The notes beneath the pieces were generated by a model that saw only the letters and a program-made list of their open reading frames with translations, ran no database searches and had not been told where the DNA came from. A stretch of DNA of 64,000 nucleotides from positions 2,852,001 through 2,916,000 of the forward strand of contig JANATG010000004.1 in assembly GCA_029449235.1 (NCBI GenBank), written 5' to 3'. Within the stretch, counting starts at the first letter, position 1, and each line of letters begins with the position of its first letter. This document shows, piece by piece, positions 1 to 12,607 of this stretch. Both the position numbers and the translations under genes were made by a program. This DNA comes from Linnemannia schmuckeri (taxonomy: Eukaryota; Mortierellomycota; Mortierellomycetes; Mortierellales; Mortierellaceae).

Positions 1-2416
1 CTTCCAGTCCTTCCTGTACTGGCGTATGATCTCGGTCTGGCTGACTCCTGGATCCATGGTTGACAGTCGCTTGAGACATTTGTCGTGTGCGGTGTATGTG
101 CAGCGGAAACACCTGAACAATATCGTGGGAGGCTCGACCGCTGGTTCAGCAAGATCCTCTGTCTTTGTCGAAAGTGAATCCTCTGTTGTTACTTCAGGCT
201 TGCCAGAGTCCTGTGCTGGTGTTCCTTCAGATGTTATCTCGATTGTAGACACTGCGGCAGCGGCAGCGCCGTCAACTGCTGCTTCACCTTCCACTCTGTT
301 TACTGGAACTATTGCTGTAGTATCCGCTGGTGGAGTCGTATCCATGGCTGTGGCCTCTGCATGCTTTGTAGTAGGTGTAGGTGGAGGCGTCCGGCCAACC
401 CATTCGTGACACTCGAGACACTCTGCACCCTTGGTCTTGATACAAGCCTCGCAGCGAAATCCGGTTCCGATCAAGCTGTCAGTATAGGTCTTTCGGAGAC
501 AAGCGCGATGGTATCCGGCCGAACAACACTCACAGAGCAGAAGTGATCCCAAGGGCTCGTCGTCATCCTCGTCGTCACTCTTCTTTTTGGACTTGCGCTT
601 GGAGACCTCGCCTCGTTGACCGCAGCGCGTGCAAAATGGATGATGTGCCTGAACAAAACTCGACTCAGTGGATGTGGCAGCGATAGTCCTTTTAGACTTG
701 GGTACTGTTGCTGAGGTCGCTGTTGCTGCTTTGCGCTCAGCCTTAGGCTTTTGCTGTGCTGACTCGTCGGAAGAACCTTCTGATGAATCGATTGGTCGTT
801 GGGTTTTGATCACCGATTGTGCAGCTCGTCGCGGATATCCGCGCGCCGAGACTGTTGAGGCGGGGGGTGTATCTTGGTCCTGATCCTGAACATCGTCCCC
901 GCTAGATGTCGTCTTTTTGGACTTGTTGTTCGACTTCTTGCCTCCTCGTGATCCAGAATATTCGCCACCATCATCGGAGTCGTCGCCGCCCTCGAAGTAC
1001 TGCACATTGGCCTTGGCTTTCGTCCGAGAAGGTCGAGAGGCGAGGGAAGCCCTTCGCTTGGATGAATCACCGTCACCCTTAGACTTTTTTGCCTGAGCCG
1101 GTGGCGGCGAAGGAGTATTGGATTTGACTTCTGATTTTGAAAATTGGCTGTGTTCGTAATCCTGAACAAGATCATCCCATTGACCTAGGGCTTCTACAGA
1201 CTCCTATTTCACACAAAAGCAAATATGAAACAAACAGCATGTTAGCTTGGTTCAAATTCACGTCCTGTGATAATAACATATCCGCATGTGCCATATGTGC
1301 CATGCTCTCACTCCAATGGAGCCCCTAGCGCCGTAACAGGATGAATCTGCCAAGCCACCAGCCAGCCCCTGATTCTGATTTTGGGCCTTTGCGCAGATCT
1401 CGGCCCACTGAGCCCAGTGATGACGAAGGCAAAGAGACGCCCATCTCCTTCCGATCGACTCCGGGCAAGTTTTCTGTCCTGAATCTTGTATCGCCGTCGT
1501 TATCCTTTTTGCCAACGCACTCTTCAAACTGTTGACCACTCGAATACCCAGTCTTCTTTCGTGTTTTTTTTTCTTTGTCTCTGATAAATCTTGGACCAAT
1601 TGAATCTTGCGAGCTACCCCCTGGATGCTTTTTCTAGTGTTGCTAATAATATATAGAGCTGGACATCCTTCGCTATTAATGCAAAAGGTTCCCCTTCATT
1701 CCACTCCTTGTTGCTGGTCCTTCATGTTTAATTCTTTGCTTCCCACTCCTTTTTTCGTCCCTGTTCAGTTGACCCCAATCCCTTTCTCCTATTTTCGCTC
1801 AATCTCTTGCTCTCTCTTGGCTTCATCACTTTTCATGCTCATCGTTGTGAGCAAAAGGATTTATCCCCCCTGGCATCTGAGCTTCCAAAAAATGGAGACT
1901 GTCGTCAACATTCCACGCGAACAAATCGAGAGGTCGAAAGGTCGAAGAGTCGAAAGTTTCTGAAAAAAAAAAAAAAAGGCGGATGTGGTCCTGTTTGATG
2001 TATCCTGGAGCTAGTAGAATCAGTGGGTTACCTGCCATCTACCATCTTCTATTAAACCCTTGATGATAAATCTATCCGCAGTTACCGGTCCGTCTCTCCT
2101 TGCCAATTGTAGTTGTGCGTGACTGATTGATAGATGCCCCAGACTAATGAGTCTCCTCTGCCAAACCACACGCCTTGAAATACTGCGCGCGCGTTCGATT
2201 TGAAGTAATTGATGGGGAAATGGTCCTTACCTCTGTGGTATCGCCGTTCTCCCATACAACTGTGTATTTAACAGCTCCGCCGTCGTCGATGGTTTGATCC
2301 ACAATCCTGAGGACGTCGCCTCTTGATGAGGGTGTGCCTACAGTAGAGACCTCGATGTTGTCCTGTTCGGCATCCTTCATCGAGACATCGAGTTGGTCCT
2401 GAGAATCAACTTCCAT
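1..2416 (-). CDS. CHD/Mit1-like chromatin remodeller, N-terminal part (3' end lies outside the window)
   Basis: Two exons are proposed: 2416-2231 and 1203 to beyond position 1. Exon 1 encodes an acidic start and then a chromo/chromoshadow-like segment (GDVLRIVDQ, VKYTVVWENGDTTE). A GTAAGG donor at 2230 joins in phase to an ATAG acceptor at 1204, giving GDTTE-ESVEALGQWDDL. After a lysine/serine-rich linker comes a cysteine-rich module: CTRCGQRG, LLLCECCSAGYHRACL, FRCEACIK, ECLECHEWVG, and after a 65-residue low-complexity insert FRCFRCTYTAHDKCL. This spacing fits the PHD/FYVE-like zinc finger of fungal Mit1/CHD helicases. The SNF2 ATPase would lie past position 1, so remodeller identity is inferred from the N-terminal modules only. 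The 1027-nt intron is long for this window, so a missed exon is possible. If the intron is retained, the first exon reads on to a 90-residue protein ending at 2144. Confidence 0.6.
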
Positions 2417-3043
2417 CGTGGACGTAGATCTAGGTGAAGATGGTGGCGTAGTCTAGGTTGTGTATTTTTGGTTCTAGGAGTGTTGGGCAAGATGCAGGTA
2501 GGCGTGTGATGAAGTCAAAGCGTGATGTAGTAGTATGATCAGGGTTGGTGCTGTTGAGAGGAAGAGAAGGAGGGAGAGATGGTGGCAAAAGAAGACGAGA
2601 GAAGACGATCCGAAAAGGAGGGATTTTGATTAGTACATTGATGTGAAGAAGGATGGTTGATATGACGTTTGTCGGGTGAATTGTTCTGTTAGGAAAGAGA
2701 GCGCGGTACGTGCAGGAGGTGGAGATTAACGAGCGAAAAAAGGTCAACGAGCGCAAAGAGTGTGTGGGTGTGAGAGAGAGAGAAAAGGGAGAAGAAGCAT
2801 ACAGGAGATAGAGACAGAAGGAGAGAGACAGGAAAAGAAAGTGTTTTTTTGTTCGCCCCTTCTTTTGACTAACGCACGGTGCAATGCAAAGCGTGTAATG
2901 ATAAAATGAAGACAGCGGACAAACAAAGCACGCGCGTTTCTTTTCTTTTGGGTCCGTGGCGTGTATGTCGTAGGCAATATGAGACAAAGTAATAGTATAG
3001 TGTGAAATAACGGGTTTAAGAAAAAGCGGTTAAAGAAGAAAAG

Positions 3044-3063
3044 AAAAAAAAAAAAAAAAAAAA
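3044..3063. repeat. A20 homopolymer
   Basis: Uninterrupted run of about 20 A, one of nine poly-A or poly-T runs of 20 or more in the window, all outside coding exons. Confidence 0.9.
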
Positions 3064-3436
3064 GACGGGGCGGGTTAGGCTGATGATGAAGGATGGGGTT
3101 CTGCTATGTACTGTAGCAGGTGCATCGACTGTGTCGTCGTGTCGTCGTCGTCGTATCCAAGGGGCGGCAGTGTCCGCACATGATACACCTCGAAATGCAA
3201 GCCGAGAGGCTCTCATCAAAAAGATACATTTTTTGCTGGCTCGCAGCAAGCCCGATGATTTCCCAGTCCAAAGATGAAAAAGAGGCTCTTCTCCTTGGTT
3301 TCGACACTGCCTGGCCTGTCAACTGGCTCTCGTTCACTTGCCTCTCAGGGTCAGGGAGAAGGATAGAGTTGATTCGAAGCATCGCGCAGACCCCGGGCAC
3401 ACAGAGCATGAGCACGATCCCGCCCTTGAAATCGAT

Positions 3437-3464
3437 ATGATTATGATTATGATTATGATTATGA
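3437..3464. repeat. ATGATT hexanucleotide microsatellite
   Basis: Four perfect ATGATT units plus a partial fifth, in the intergenic region upstream of the CHD-like gene. Confidence 0.9.
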
Positions 3465-6112
3465 ATGGCCACTGCCGCTACTAGTGCTGCTGGCAATCCA
3501 TGTCATGTAGTGAACCCCCTTAACCTTTTCTATTCTTGTTTCTTGCTTCAGAAACACTCATTGCCAGGGACACCTGAGAAACGCAATAAAGGGGGTGACG
3601 AATAAGAAAAGAAAAAAAAAAAATCTAGCCCAATTGGGGGCCAAAAGACCTCTCTCTTCTCTTTCATGTCGTGAAAAATGGCGTGCCAGTGACATTGTGT
3701 TGATTGTGTAGAAACAACACATAGCCACCACTGGCGGTAGTGTATGGTCATATTCACTCAGGCATAACCGACAACCAATTGGTGGCAAAGAATAAGAAGG
3801 TTGATACATATGGATAAGATATGGACGTGTACGTCTCTGAGGGTATGGGGGATGAAGAGGTTCAGACACGCAGCTTATATTGAGGGGCCAATTGATACAA
3901 GGAAAAAAGGGTCATGAGGAAGGAAGAAACAAAGAAGTGAGGAGTGACGGAAGAGAGCAAGTAAGAAGAAGGGATCCAGGGGACGCAGCATCATCGCCCA
4001 CAAGCAGAATACTTTTTGATAAGCAAAGCAAGAAAGGCGAGAACACAAGAAACACAAAATGCGATGCTGGAAGTGCATATTATTGTAGATGCGAATATAA
4101 TCTTTCCCGATTGAGCAGAACGACAAAAGGTGGTCGCTGAATCAAGAGCGAAACATGGACCTTTTTTCCCCTGTGATTCTGCTTTCGATGTACGGGATTG
4201 TACTAATGGATGTGAGTGGTGGACTGGAAGCACTTGGTGGCAAAGGGTGAAGTGAAAAATGGATATACGGACATGTAGAAAAAGTACAAGGAAGGATGGG
4301 AAAAGAAAACAAGGCATGGGTGTGTTTAATGAGATTGAGCAAAAAGAAGGACGAAGAAAGAGAATAGTGGCTGTGCGTGAGATTGGATCATGGGTTAGAA
4401 AAGAGAGAGAGGAAGGATGAACGACAAGACCCGAACAAACCATGAAGAGAGCCAAGAAAATATGAATCGATAATGTTTGTGTTTACAAGCATGAAGAAGT
4501 AAAGGCAGAAAAGCGAGGTATTCGCTGCGGAGGGGGTGGGCACAAGGTAAGGCGAAGGAAAGACAGAGAGAGGGGAGAGGGATGGATAAAAGAGAGAGAC
4601 ATGCAAAAGGAGCTTGTTCCCTGACTGGGGACTGATTGACTGAGCACTTATTATTTGCTGCTTGACAGATAGGAGTAACAAATAATTCTCAAATGGCAAA
4701 ACTCCTTTTTTTGATGCAGCTGTTTGTTGTGGGTTGCTTCTCTTACCTGTGGTGCTCGTGGTAGCCTTGTTACTTCGTCCCAGGTGGTCAGATTATCACA
4801 CAACACAACGCGAGCGAAAAGTAAGCCGGTCTGTGTGTTTATCCTGTTTCGGTGCCTGAGCAAGGTAAATCGAATGTATGTGTATGTGTGTGCGTGTGTC
4901 TTAATCGTAAATGGACGATTGTTAAGCGAGAAAGGCGGGTATGGCTGGTTGTTGAATTGCTGTATATGTGTGTCTGTCAGTAGACGTGTAGGGTGTGATG
5001 TGCTCGAATCACTCGCTAGGTGAGATGAGTCAAGTCGTACTTGTTGTGGTCGTTGTAGTAAGACGTTGTGTCGAGTAAGGTGAAATAGCCAACGGTGGTG
5101 ATGGCGGCAAAGTGTATGTGTGTGTGTGAGTATAAGAGTACGGAATGAGCGGTGGTGAGATGTCCGTTGCGGGTTAGTAGGACATGGGGGAGTGTGATGC
5201 AACCGAGTTAGAGGGACGGAAAGTAGGTAGATGGGTATGTGTGAATAAAGGGAAGGGAGGCGGTGGTTGTGGACCAAAGAAGGGAAAAGGGGGAAAGGGA
5301 AAAGGGAACAGAAAGGGAGAAAAGAGGAGAAGTGGGATACGGAAGCGAAGGAAGGAAGAAAAGAAGGAAAAAGAAAGAAAGGCGGACGGAGGCGACACCC
5401 GCCCCCCGCTCGACTTCTCTCGTTTTTCACCCTCTGACCGCTCTCCCTCCTTTTTTTTCAAATCTTCTGCCCAGGCCAGGCGCAAGTCATGAGCAGCATC
5501 TTCGGGCTGACGGGATCCCAAACTAAAAATCTCTTGAAAAATTGCGTATTCGAAATCTTACATATCCCGCTCGTACAGAACTCAATATGCCCCCAATCAA
5601 CTCATCCACCCAAAAAACAGCCTCGCTGGTTTCTTTTTACTAATGAATGCCAACTATACCCCATATACCATTGTCGCCATCGTAACCATCCCGGTTCTAC
5701 ACTTTATCTGTCTTTGTAGTTCAATTCTATCCAATATATTACAGTCTGGAATGGACGATCTTCCTCTCTTAAAGCACAGTCGTCACATCATTTTGTTAAC
5801 GCAAGGGCCATCTCCGAGGAACATATCGTAGGTTGCCACCTCCTACCTATTCCTTACCTCATTTGAATATAAAGGGCGTCGATGCCAACCGACTTCGATA
5901 CTTCAAGAACTCCGTTCACTACAAAGGCAGTGAAGAGCAGGAGACGGCTTCACCCTATTGCAAAAAATCGTCAACGGGCTCCGCGGGCAGAACGGGGGCC
6001 CCACATTCCTTGTTCGGCACATATCACGTTATTCTTTATATGTCACGTGTTTTTTGTACAAAATGATGATATTTATTTGTGTGTGAAGGGAGAAAAGTTG
6101 CAAAATATACTA

Positions 6113-8899
6113 TTATGGCTTAGACTTGACGTTGGACTTCAAGTAAAAGTTAAGAGAAATGGCTGTGAGCAAGCAGACACACATCAACGTAGGCATAACA
6201 GGCTCGTCTATCATAGCAAGGCATAAGAGAATATAAGTTAGTATTAATTGTCTAATCATCTTCAACAGTGATAGAAATACATCAGATAACGAAGCTTACC
6301 ATAAGGACCGGGGTCCTTGTTGCGCAACATGGTGAGACGCCTCTCGTAAAGCCAAATAGAGTAAACAAGAGTCAAGAGCGCGGTGATGGCCAAAAGGATA
6401 CCAGCAAAGCGTCCAATGTTGTCACCAGCGTTGAAGAGACCGACACCGAGGGTGCCCAAAAGAACAGCAAAGTTCATCCACTTGAGGAAAGTACGCTCGT
6501 TAGCAAAGAAGACCTTGGCCTCGACCTTCAACACACCAACAACCTTTTTGGGCTTGGGTGGGATAATCCTGATTTGGGGCACAGCATCATCAGCCTGAGT
6601 GGGTCCCAAAAGTGGGCTGGTCTCACGCGAATCCTTGCCCTTGGACTTTTTAAACACACCGCCCAATCCCTTGAATCCAAAACCCTTCTTGATACTGCTC
6701 GCCCGGGACGATCCTGGGCGAGGTGCGGTTCCATAAGGTCCGCCATAGTTGTTATCGACAACGACATCCATGGAGCGGCTCTTGCCCTTGGACAGAGCAG
6801 GTCCGTGCTCAGACTCGGCTCTGGAGACGACTGATGAACGGCGACTGTTGATACTCTCAATTTCGGCGGTCGAGTTGGCTCGGCTAATCGAGGGCGTGTC
6901 AGCCGACAATTGACCGCGCATGGCATCGGGAGTACGACCAGAATCCTTCTCCAGTTGTGCCAACCAGAAGGGAAGAAGGGCGACGTGGCTCTCCAGCAAG
7001 ACGGCAACACCGTGAACATACTTTGAGAATGACTCAGCCGACTCGACCAAGTGACTGTTCATCAACTCTTCAACCCAGGCAGGGGTGGCCTTGTTGGGAG
7101 GCAACTCCAGCTTGACTTCGAGGATGGCATAGTTAAATCGGGTCATATCTTGCTCGTGGGCAGTCTTAGTTCCGATAGGGTATTCGACATCCATGCGACG
7201 CCAGTGGTTTCCGGAACGAGTCACGCCATCCAAGTTGTCCTCGCGGATCATGCACAGATCGGTATCGAGCGAGAGACGGACGCGGTTGTCACCGGGAATC
7301 TGGAAGGCGGTCCTGTTGTAGACGGTTCTCAAAATGGGGCGAAGCTTCATGTCGACAATGCCCTTTTGAACATCCTTGACCAACTCCTGGAACTGCTCAA
7401 TCTCAGCTGGTGACTTGACTCCTTGCTCCTTCAGCTTGGCAACCTGACGATCCAAAGTGTAGGTGCCCTTCAAGAAAGCGTCGACGTACTTTTCCTTGAT
7501 AGAGAAGCGATCATGGTACTCTCCCAGCTTGTTGATCTCGTGATGAATCTTGCGCTCGACAAAGATCTCGTTGTTGGAGGGGCTGCCGTACCAGCGAAGA
7601 CGGATGGCTTGTGCTCCTTCCTTGCGCTCCAGCTTGGTGTTGTAGAGATCAAATGACGAGTTGTCGAGGTAGACGGAAGAGAGTGAGGGGTCGAGAGACT
7701 CTGAGTTGTTGGGTCCGGGTCCGCGAGGGGTGTAGAGAATGACGGGCAGATGCTTGAGGACGGTGGTCTTGACCTCCATGACATTGTCGGGGTGGACCCA
7801 GAACTTGAACGACCTGCGATCGAGGCCCTGCTGGTTGATCATTCCTGTGAGAGTTGAGGGGGTGATGGGGGTGCCAAATGGCAGAGACTCTGCGCCGATG
7901 GTGTGATAGAGCTTGGAGAGGCGGACAACGAGCGAATCAAAGTTGACATTGTAGAACGCGCGCGACTTGAGCTGAACCATGAAGACAGGACGAAGCTTGT
8001 ATGGGACATTTTTCTAATATGTGCAAAAAGGGAGAGAAAGTGAGTAGTGATATCAATTTTGCTATGCCTTTTGCCTTTCTTTTTTCCGTGTTTCTTTGTT
8101 GTCTTTCTTTTCTATCTATTCTTTCCCTTGAATCTTTTCATGCCGTCTTTCCGTGCTTTCATTTCTTGATCTTTCTTTTTGTTGATTTAATCCCATTGTA
8201 TCCCTCTTCGTATCTTTTTCCCCACTTGCTTTTTCATATCCATGTCAAACAATTTCAACCCTCAAATCACTCAAGTCTCCAAGATCCAGTTGCTAACAAG
8301 AAGACGAAAACACCGTCGGAAAACTTACGTCGTGCTTCTTGACGATCTTGAGGAAACCGGCATAGTTGGTTCTGCAGTACTTGGACAGTTGGTTGACCTC
8401 ATCCGTAATCTCAGAGATAGCAGCAGTCAAGGACTCGAGGGCCTTTTGGTTGTAAGCCTCCTGGAAGGTCGCCACTCGCAGCTCAGCCTTGGTAGTGCGC
8501 TCCTGCAACTCTTCAAACTTGGAGTTCACGAACGCATAAATCTATCATTGTTTTCATGCCGTCGTGTGAAGTGGAGTCCAGCAACAAAATGATTAGCTCA
8601 CTGGTTTCTGATACCCTCGGTGTCTGATACAAAAGAGAAAGAGCGCACACACAACCTTGCAAGATTGTGTATGCTACTCCATCGACTGCAGTAGGAGAGG
8701 CTCTCTTTGCTTGTCGAGTGTAGTTTACCTTGGTGAGATCACTGTCGAGGGTCTGCCCAAAGATTCCTTCGTCACGCTCAGTCCAGCCATTGGGTCCGTT
8801 GAGGCCTTGCTCCAGCTGCTTTTTGAGGGCGTTGTACTGGACGTAATTGTCCTTCCATGGTTCATAGGTGGAATCTTCGAGGTTGTCACCAAACTTCAT
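6113..8899 (-). CDS. VTC4: Vacuolar transporter chaperone 4, polyphosphate polymerase
   Basis: Four exons: 8899-8729, 8541-8329, 8013-6300 and 6207-6113, phases consistent, 730 residues (yeast Vtc4 has 721). Vtc4 is the catalytic subunit of the vacuolar VTC complex and makes polyphosphate from ATP while moving it into the lumen. Exons 1-2 encode the SPX domain (MKFGDNLEDS, IYAFVNSKFEEL, KIVKKHD), which in this family senses inositol pyrophosphates. Exon 3 carries the triphosphate-tunnel polymerase domain with IRLRWYG, VERKIHHE, YAILEVKLELP and SKYVHG, the basic and acidic tunnel residues expected of an active subunit. A Ser-rich linker leads into the VTC1-like membrane domain (VFFANERTFLKWMNF). 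The last exon supplies the final helix (DEPVMPTLMCVCLLTAISLN). Assignment to VTC4 rather than VTC2/3 rests on length and the intact catalytic motifs. Confidence 0.93.
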
Positions 8900-11563
8900 T
8901 GTGTCTGATGCGTGTGTGAATGTGTATGAGTGTGGTGAAGAGGAGGGCGATTGAAGCTAGACACTCAGAGTGAGAGGTATAAGAGAGAGTGGGGAGTGGA
9001 AAGGTACGGAGTATGGGGTGGATGAGTATGATAGTATGAGAGAAGAAGGAAGAGAGACGGGTGCCGGGGTGGAATTGAATGAGGAGGTTGGGCAGCAGGT
9101 CAGGTCGGGTGAAATGGGGAATACGAAAGAGAGAGGAGAGAAAGAAGTAAAAAGGAGAGTGGAGTGGACAAGGAAGAAAGAAATATTTTTTGTGTGTGCA
9201 CTAAAAGCACTGAGACTGAGTTCACGTTATGTCTGTCCTTTCCCCTTGGACAGAAAACAGACCAGCGGAGGCCGTTGCACCGATTACACACTCAAACGAA
9301 CAGATCACCTAAAATCTAACTGGTCATTCCTTCCCACTTGTTCACCATTGTCATTTGATGCTCCTCCTTCTATCCATAGCTACATAAATGCTTCTGCAAG
9401 CCCCCATTCTCACCGCTACTTTCCCTCCATTGGCTGCTCCGACAAAGAAAAAAGAGAGGACTAATGATAACCAACAACAACAGGAAAGAGAGACAGCAAG
9501 GAGGATGGAGATGGACCATCAAAGACGTAGTAAAGAAAGGTCAAAAATCGAGAGAGCGATCCAGTACACGAATGGATGGCCATCGAATCAAGCTCATGCT
9601 ACGATTTTAACTTGGCACAAACTGAATGTCAATTCAGTCAGTTTGAATCTCAGTCCTCCAGACGGAGCCCAAGCACACTCTTCATTTCAATCGTCCATCA
9701 TATTCAAAAAGCACCGACCTGACTTGACTTCTCTCCTTTGCTGATACCTGCACGATGTTCCCTCTTGTAACCAGTCAATCGCATGAGATAGGCATATCCT
9801 ATCCAATGGTTCTTCGTACATGCTGAGAATGCCGTGTCTTTCCTCGATGAACAAGCAATTGTACTTTTCCTTCTCAAAAAAATAAAAAATCAAAATCCAA
9901 TGCCCGACCAGACACTCACTCCTCTCCTCTCCGAGTCGTCCAGTCGTGCGCAAGAACCGCAGAACGTGCTCAGACGAAAAGTCTCGGATTCCTCTTACGC
10001 CCAAAAAAAATCAACCTTACACACGCTTCAAAAACTCAGATCATCTGTCATTGTTTGCGCTTGTTGTCCATCCACACCTCCACCTTCCTCTTTCGAAGAT
10101 GGGAAAGCAGGGAATCGATCCCCATCTGTCATCATTATCATCGACAATACGCACACAGAGCCCTTGTCTGTCTAGCTTGTTACGCTTTGCGCGTGTATGA
10201 ACAATCTTCGCTCCAAATCCTATGTAAAGCCCTTTGTCTTTCATTTTTGATCCGATCTTACGGTCTGTCTTTCTCCCTTCATAGATCTACACACCCCTGT
10301 TTTTCATAGCGATGGCAAAAAAAAGCAGCAACACCTTTCCACACATCGATCTCTTCCATCATCAAGACCACTCAACCTTGGCCACATTTGACCGGAGCCA
10401 AAAATCAATCTACATGCTCTCATCCGCTTTTTTCCCTCACTTTTCTACTCTCTTTTTTTTTTACTTCTTGCTGAGATACTAGCTGGCTGCTGAACAACAA
10501 AAAAAGCATACAACAGCTCCGATGATTACAAAAGAGACGAAAACTGCTCCATTTAGCTACCATTCCCATCTTTTCATCTATGGTTGCTTGACTTGAAAAA
10601 AAGTTATCACGATTAGAGATTTTTATTTTCTCAGCTATCTCTCCTTCGTCTCCCTCCTGGCTGTGTGCGCCAGTCGTATTTTTTTCTCCGGCGGAGACTG
10701 TTACAAGCGGAGGTCGTGTGAATTGCACTTGGCGATCGTAAAAGAACACAAACGAGTGCGAGGCGATGTCCAACTTGATCGGATCTTTTCTTGAAGGGGC
10801 AAGTGATTAATCTGGGGTAAATGTTTATAAGATGCCAAACTGAATGACAGAAAAACATAGAAAGAGATTGTAGTCAAGTATAGTAAGTGAGAAGACGGAT
10901 AAAATAACAATGGTGTATTTCACTTTTGACTGCAAGATCAAGAAGAGCTGACCATCTAGCACCATGGATCATTAAAATCTTCGGAGTGCATGCTAGATCG
11001 TAGGTATGGATATGTATTAAAATCAACTGAAAAGATGGTAGTTCATCTGACAGGGGGAGACTATGTTGCTTTGCAAACACTGGACAACCTCGCTGGACAA
11101 GTTATCGATGCAAACTAGCCTGGCCTTTAACGTAAACGTCCTACATGTATGAACCTCGCAAACATCTTGACAGATACTTGCGGCTGTCTCCAGAGGCCTT
11201 CTTGCCATTCACTCACAATAATATTGAGTCCGAAGGCTTTTTTTTAAAGGGATGAAGTGGCAGGCGATCGCCTCGGACCAAACTTGACAGCAAAATGCTT
11301 GTAAAAAACGACACCCCCAACCTTTGCCTCTTCTATTCACATTCTACGCTCCCATCCTGCTTCAATTTGGTGGCGCATTTGCAGTACTCACTCCCCGTCC
11401 AATTCTGTGACAAGCCACCAACAAGAATTCCAATACATGTGACTGCTTCCAAGCTACCAGAAAAAAAAAGAAAAAAAAATGTGAAGTTAACTCACAACGG
11501 CCCAAACAAAAACATTCATTTCCACCCTTCTTTCCATCCCATCAACATCAACACATCAACACC
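8900..11563. other. Divergent intergenic region VTC4 / ALB1-like
   Basis: About 2.7 kb between the two start codons. I see only AT-rich and pyrimidine/purine-biased sequence and short open frames without domain signatures, and no tRNA. Promoters of both flanking genes must lie here, but no core element is distinct enough to call. Confidence 0.5.
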
Positions 11564-12166
11564 ATGGTCACCCGCAACAACATCCAGCGCCCCAAGTTCA
11601 ACCTCCAGAAGCTCGGTCGTGTCAGGAAGCAGGCTTTGAAGTCAAACTCGACCTCGTACAAGTCTGTCGTCTCGACCAACATCCAGCACGTCCGCCGTAT
11701 TTCTAAAAAGAAGGCACAGCAGAAGCAGAAGGTCATTAAGCACGTCATGGACTCCGCTCTCGTTAAGGCTGGAGGTGTCCGGGAGGCTACCATGAAGGGT
11801 AAGCTTTTCTTGTCTGTCTCTTGGGTCGCTTTATAAAATCTGGAAGATTGGAACAGGAGTACCTGAAAAGGAGCTTTGAGGAAGAATTATGCCCATTTTT
11901 GAAGGATTAATTGACTGACCTGATTCTTTCTCTTTGTTTTTTATAACCAATTGCTTCCTGTATATGACAGAGGCCCCCATTCAGAAGGAGGAGCCCGTCG
12001 TTGTCAAGGCCATTCCCTCCGGCCCTGGAACCACCTTGGGTGCCCCCTCTGGTAAGGCACCTGCTTTCGATCACTTGGGCCACTGACTCTACCTATTCTA
12101 GCCCAGTTGTTCCATGAACTAACCTCCGCGCCCTGTCTTTTGTCTTCAATTGTTATAATAGCTTAA
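11564..12166 (+). CDS. ALB1: Alb1-like shuttling pre-60S ribosomal factor
   Basis: Three exons: 11564-11798, 11971-12051 and 12162-12166, giving 106 residues. The N-terminus (MVTRNNIQRPKFNLQKLGR) is basic and resembles the short RPK start of fungal Alb1. The middle is lysine-rich (RRISKKKAQQKQK). The C-terminus has the PGTTLGAP motif, which resembles the conserved GTTLG tail of yeast Alb1, a nucleocytoplasmic partner of Arx1 on late 60S particles. The protein is shorter than yeast Alb1 (about 175 residues). The last exon adds only the second half of an Ala codon and the stop. An alternative acceptor near 12102 would give a slightly longer tail. Name assigned from short motifs, so moderate confidence. 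Confidence 0.55.
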
Positions 12167-12607
12167 ATCAGTTCACAGAGGAGTTCTTTGCAAGGAAAGG
12201 AACAAGCAACATAAAGTGGAAATCGATATCAACCCCAACCTGCATCTGCATCTTTTTTGTACAATAAGTCTTTTAATAAACCATGAAAACTCTAATAGCT
12301 TCCACCTCCTTGTTGATTGTGCTTCCTTTGGACGTTTAACGGTTAGGAAGACCATGGTTACTGTCCCACTCGCTAGGCGAGGTGCACCTGAAGAGACGTA
12401 TGTCCGAGAATGGAACTTGGTGTGAAAAATTTCGCATTGCATGTGCTCCTCTCGGAGAGGTGGCTGAGTCAAGTTAAGAAACGTCAGGCACTCTTTCTTT
12501 GAGCCTGCGCCTATTTTCTTACGTCTTTTCTTTGGCTCTTTTTTTTTTAGTCTCTCAACCATCACACTCATTCGCCAGGCAGAACCCACGCACATTTTCT
12601 GTTTAAC
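12167..12607. other. Short intergenic region between ALB1-like gene and capping enzyme
   Basis: About 440 nt between two plus-strand genes; it should hold the ALB1-like terminator and the capping-enzyme promoter. A long antisense open frame (12173-12595) has no recognisable domain and is not supported. Confidence 0.5.

Larger units (their letters stand above)
2417..6112. other. Gene-free stretch between the CHD-like gene and VTC4
   Basis: About 3.7 kb between two minus-strand genes. It holds purine-rich tracts (notably 5230-5400), an A20 run at 3044-3063 and a hexamer microsatellite near 3437-3464. Open frames here are compositionally biased (Ser/Phe/Leu or Lys/Arg/Gly strings) and show no domain. 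The right part should carry the VTC4 3' UTR and the left part the promoter and 5' UTR of the CHD-like gene. I see no RNA gene. Confidence 0.5.

Noticed and set aside
2430..2987. 185-codon minus-strand frame upstream of the CHD-like gene
   Set aside because: Ser/Leu/Phe-biased translation of CT-rich leader sequence; no motif and it lies where the 5' UTR and promoter are expected.
4651..5526. Long overlapping open frames on both strands (up to 259 codons)
   Set aside because: Generated by a purine-rich tract; the products are Phe/Ser/Pro/Leu strings or Lys/Arg/Gly strings with no domain, and frames on both strands are open for the same compositional reason.
12173..12595. 140-codon antisense frame between ALB1-like gene and capping enzyme
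   Set aside because: Covers the short intergenic region, with no domain and a run of Lys/Arg from a poly-T stretch; unlikely to be coding.
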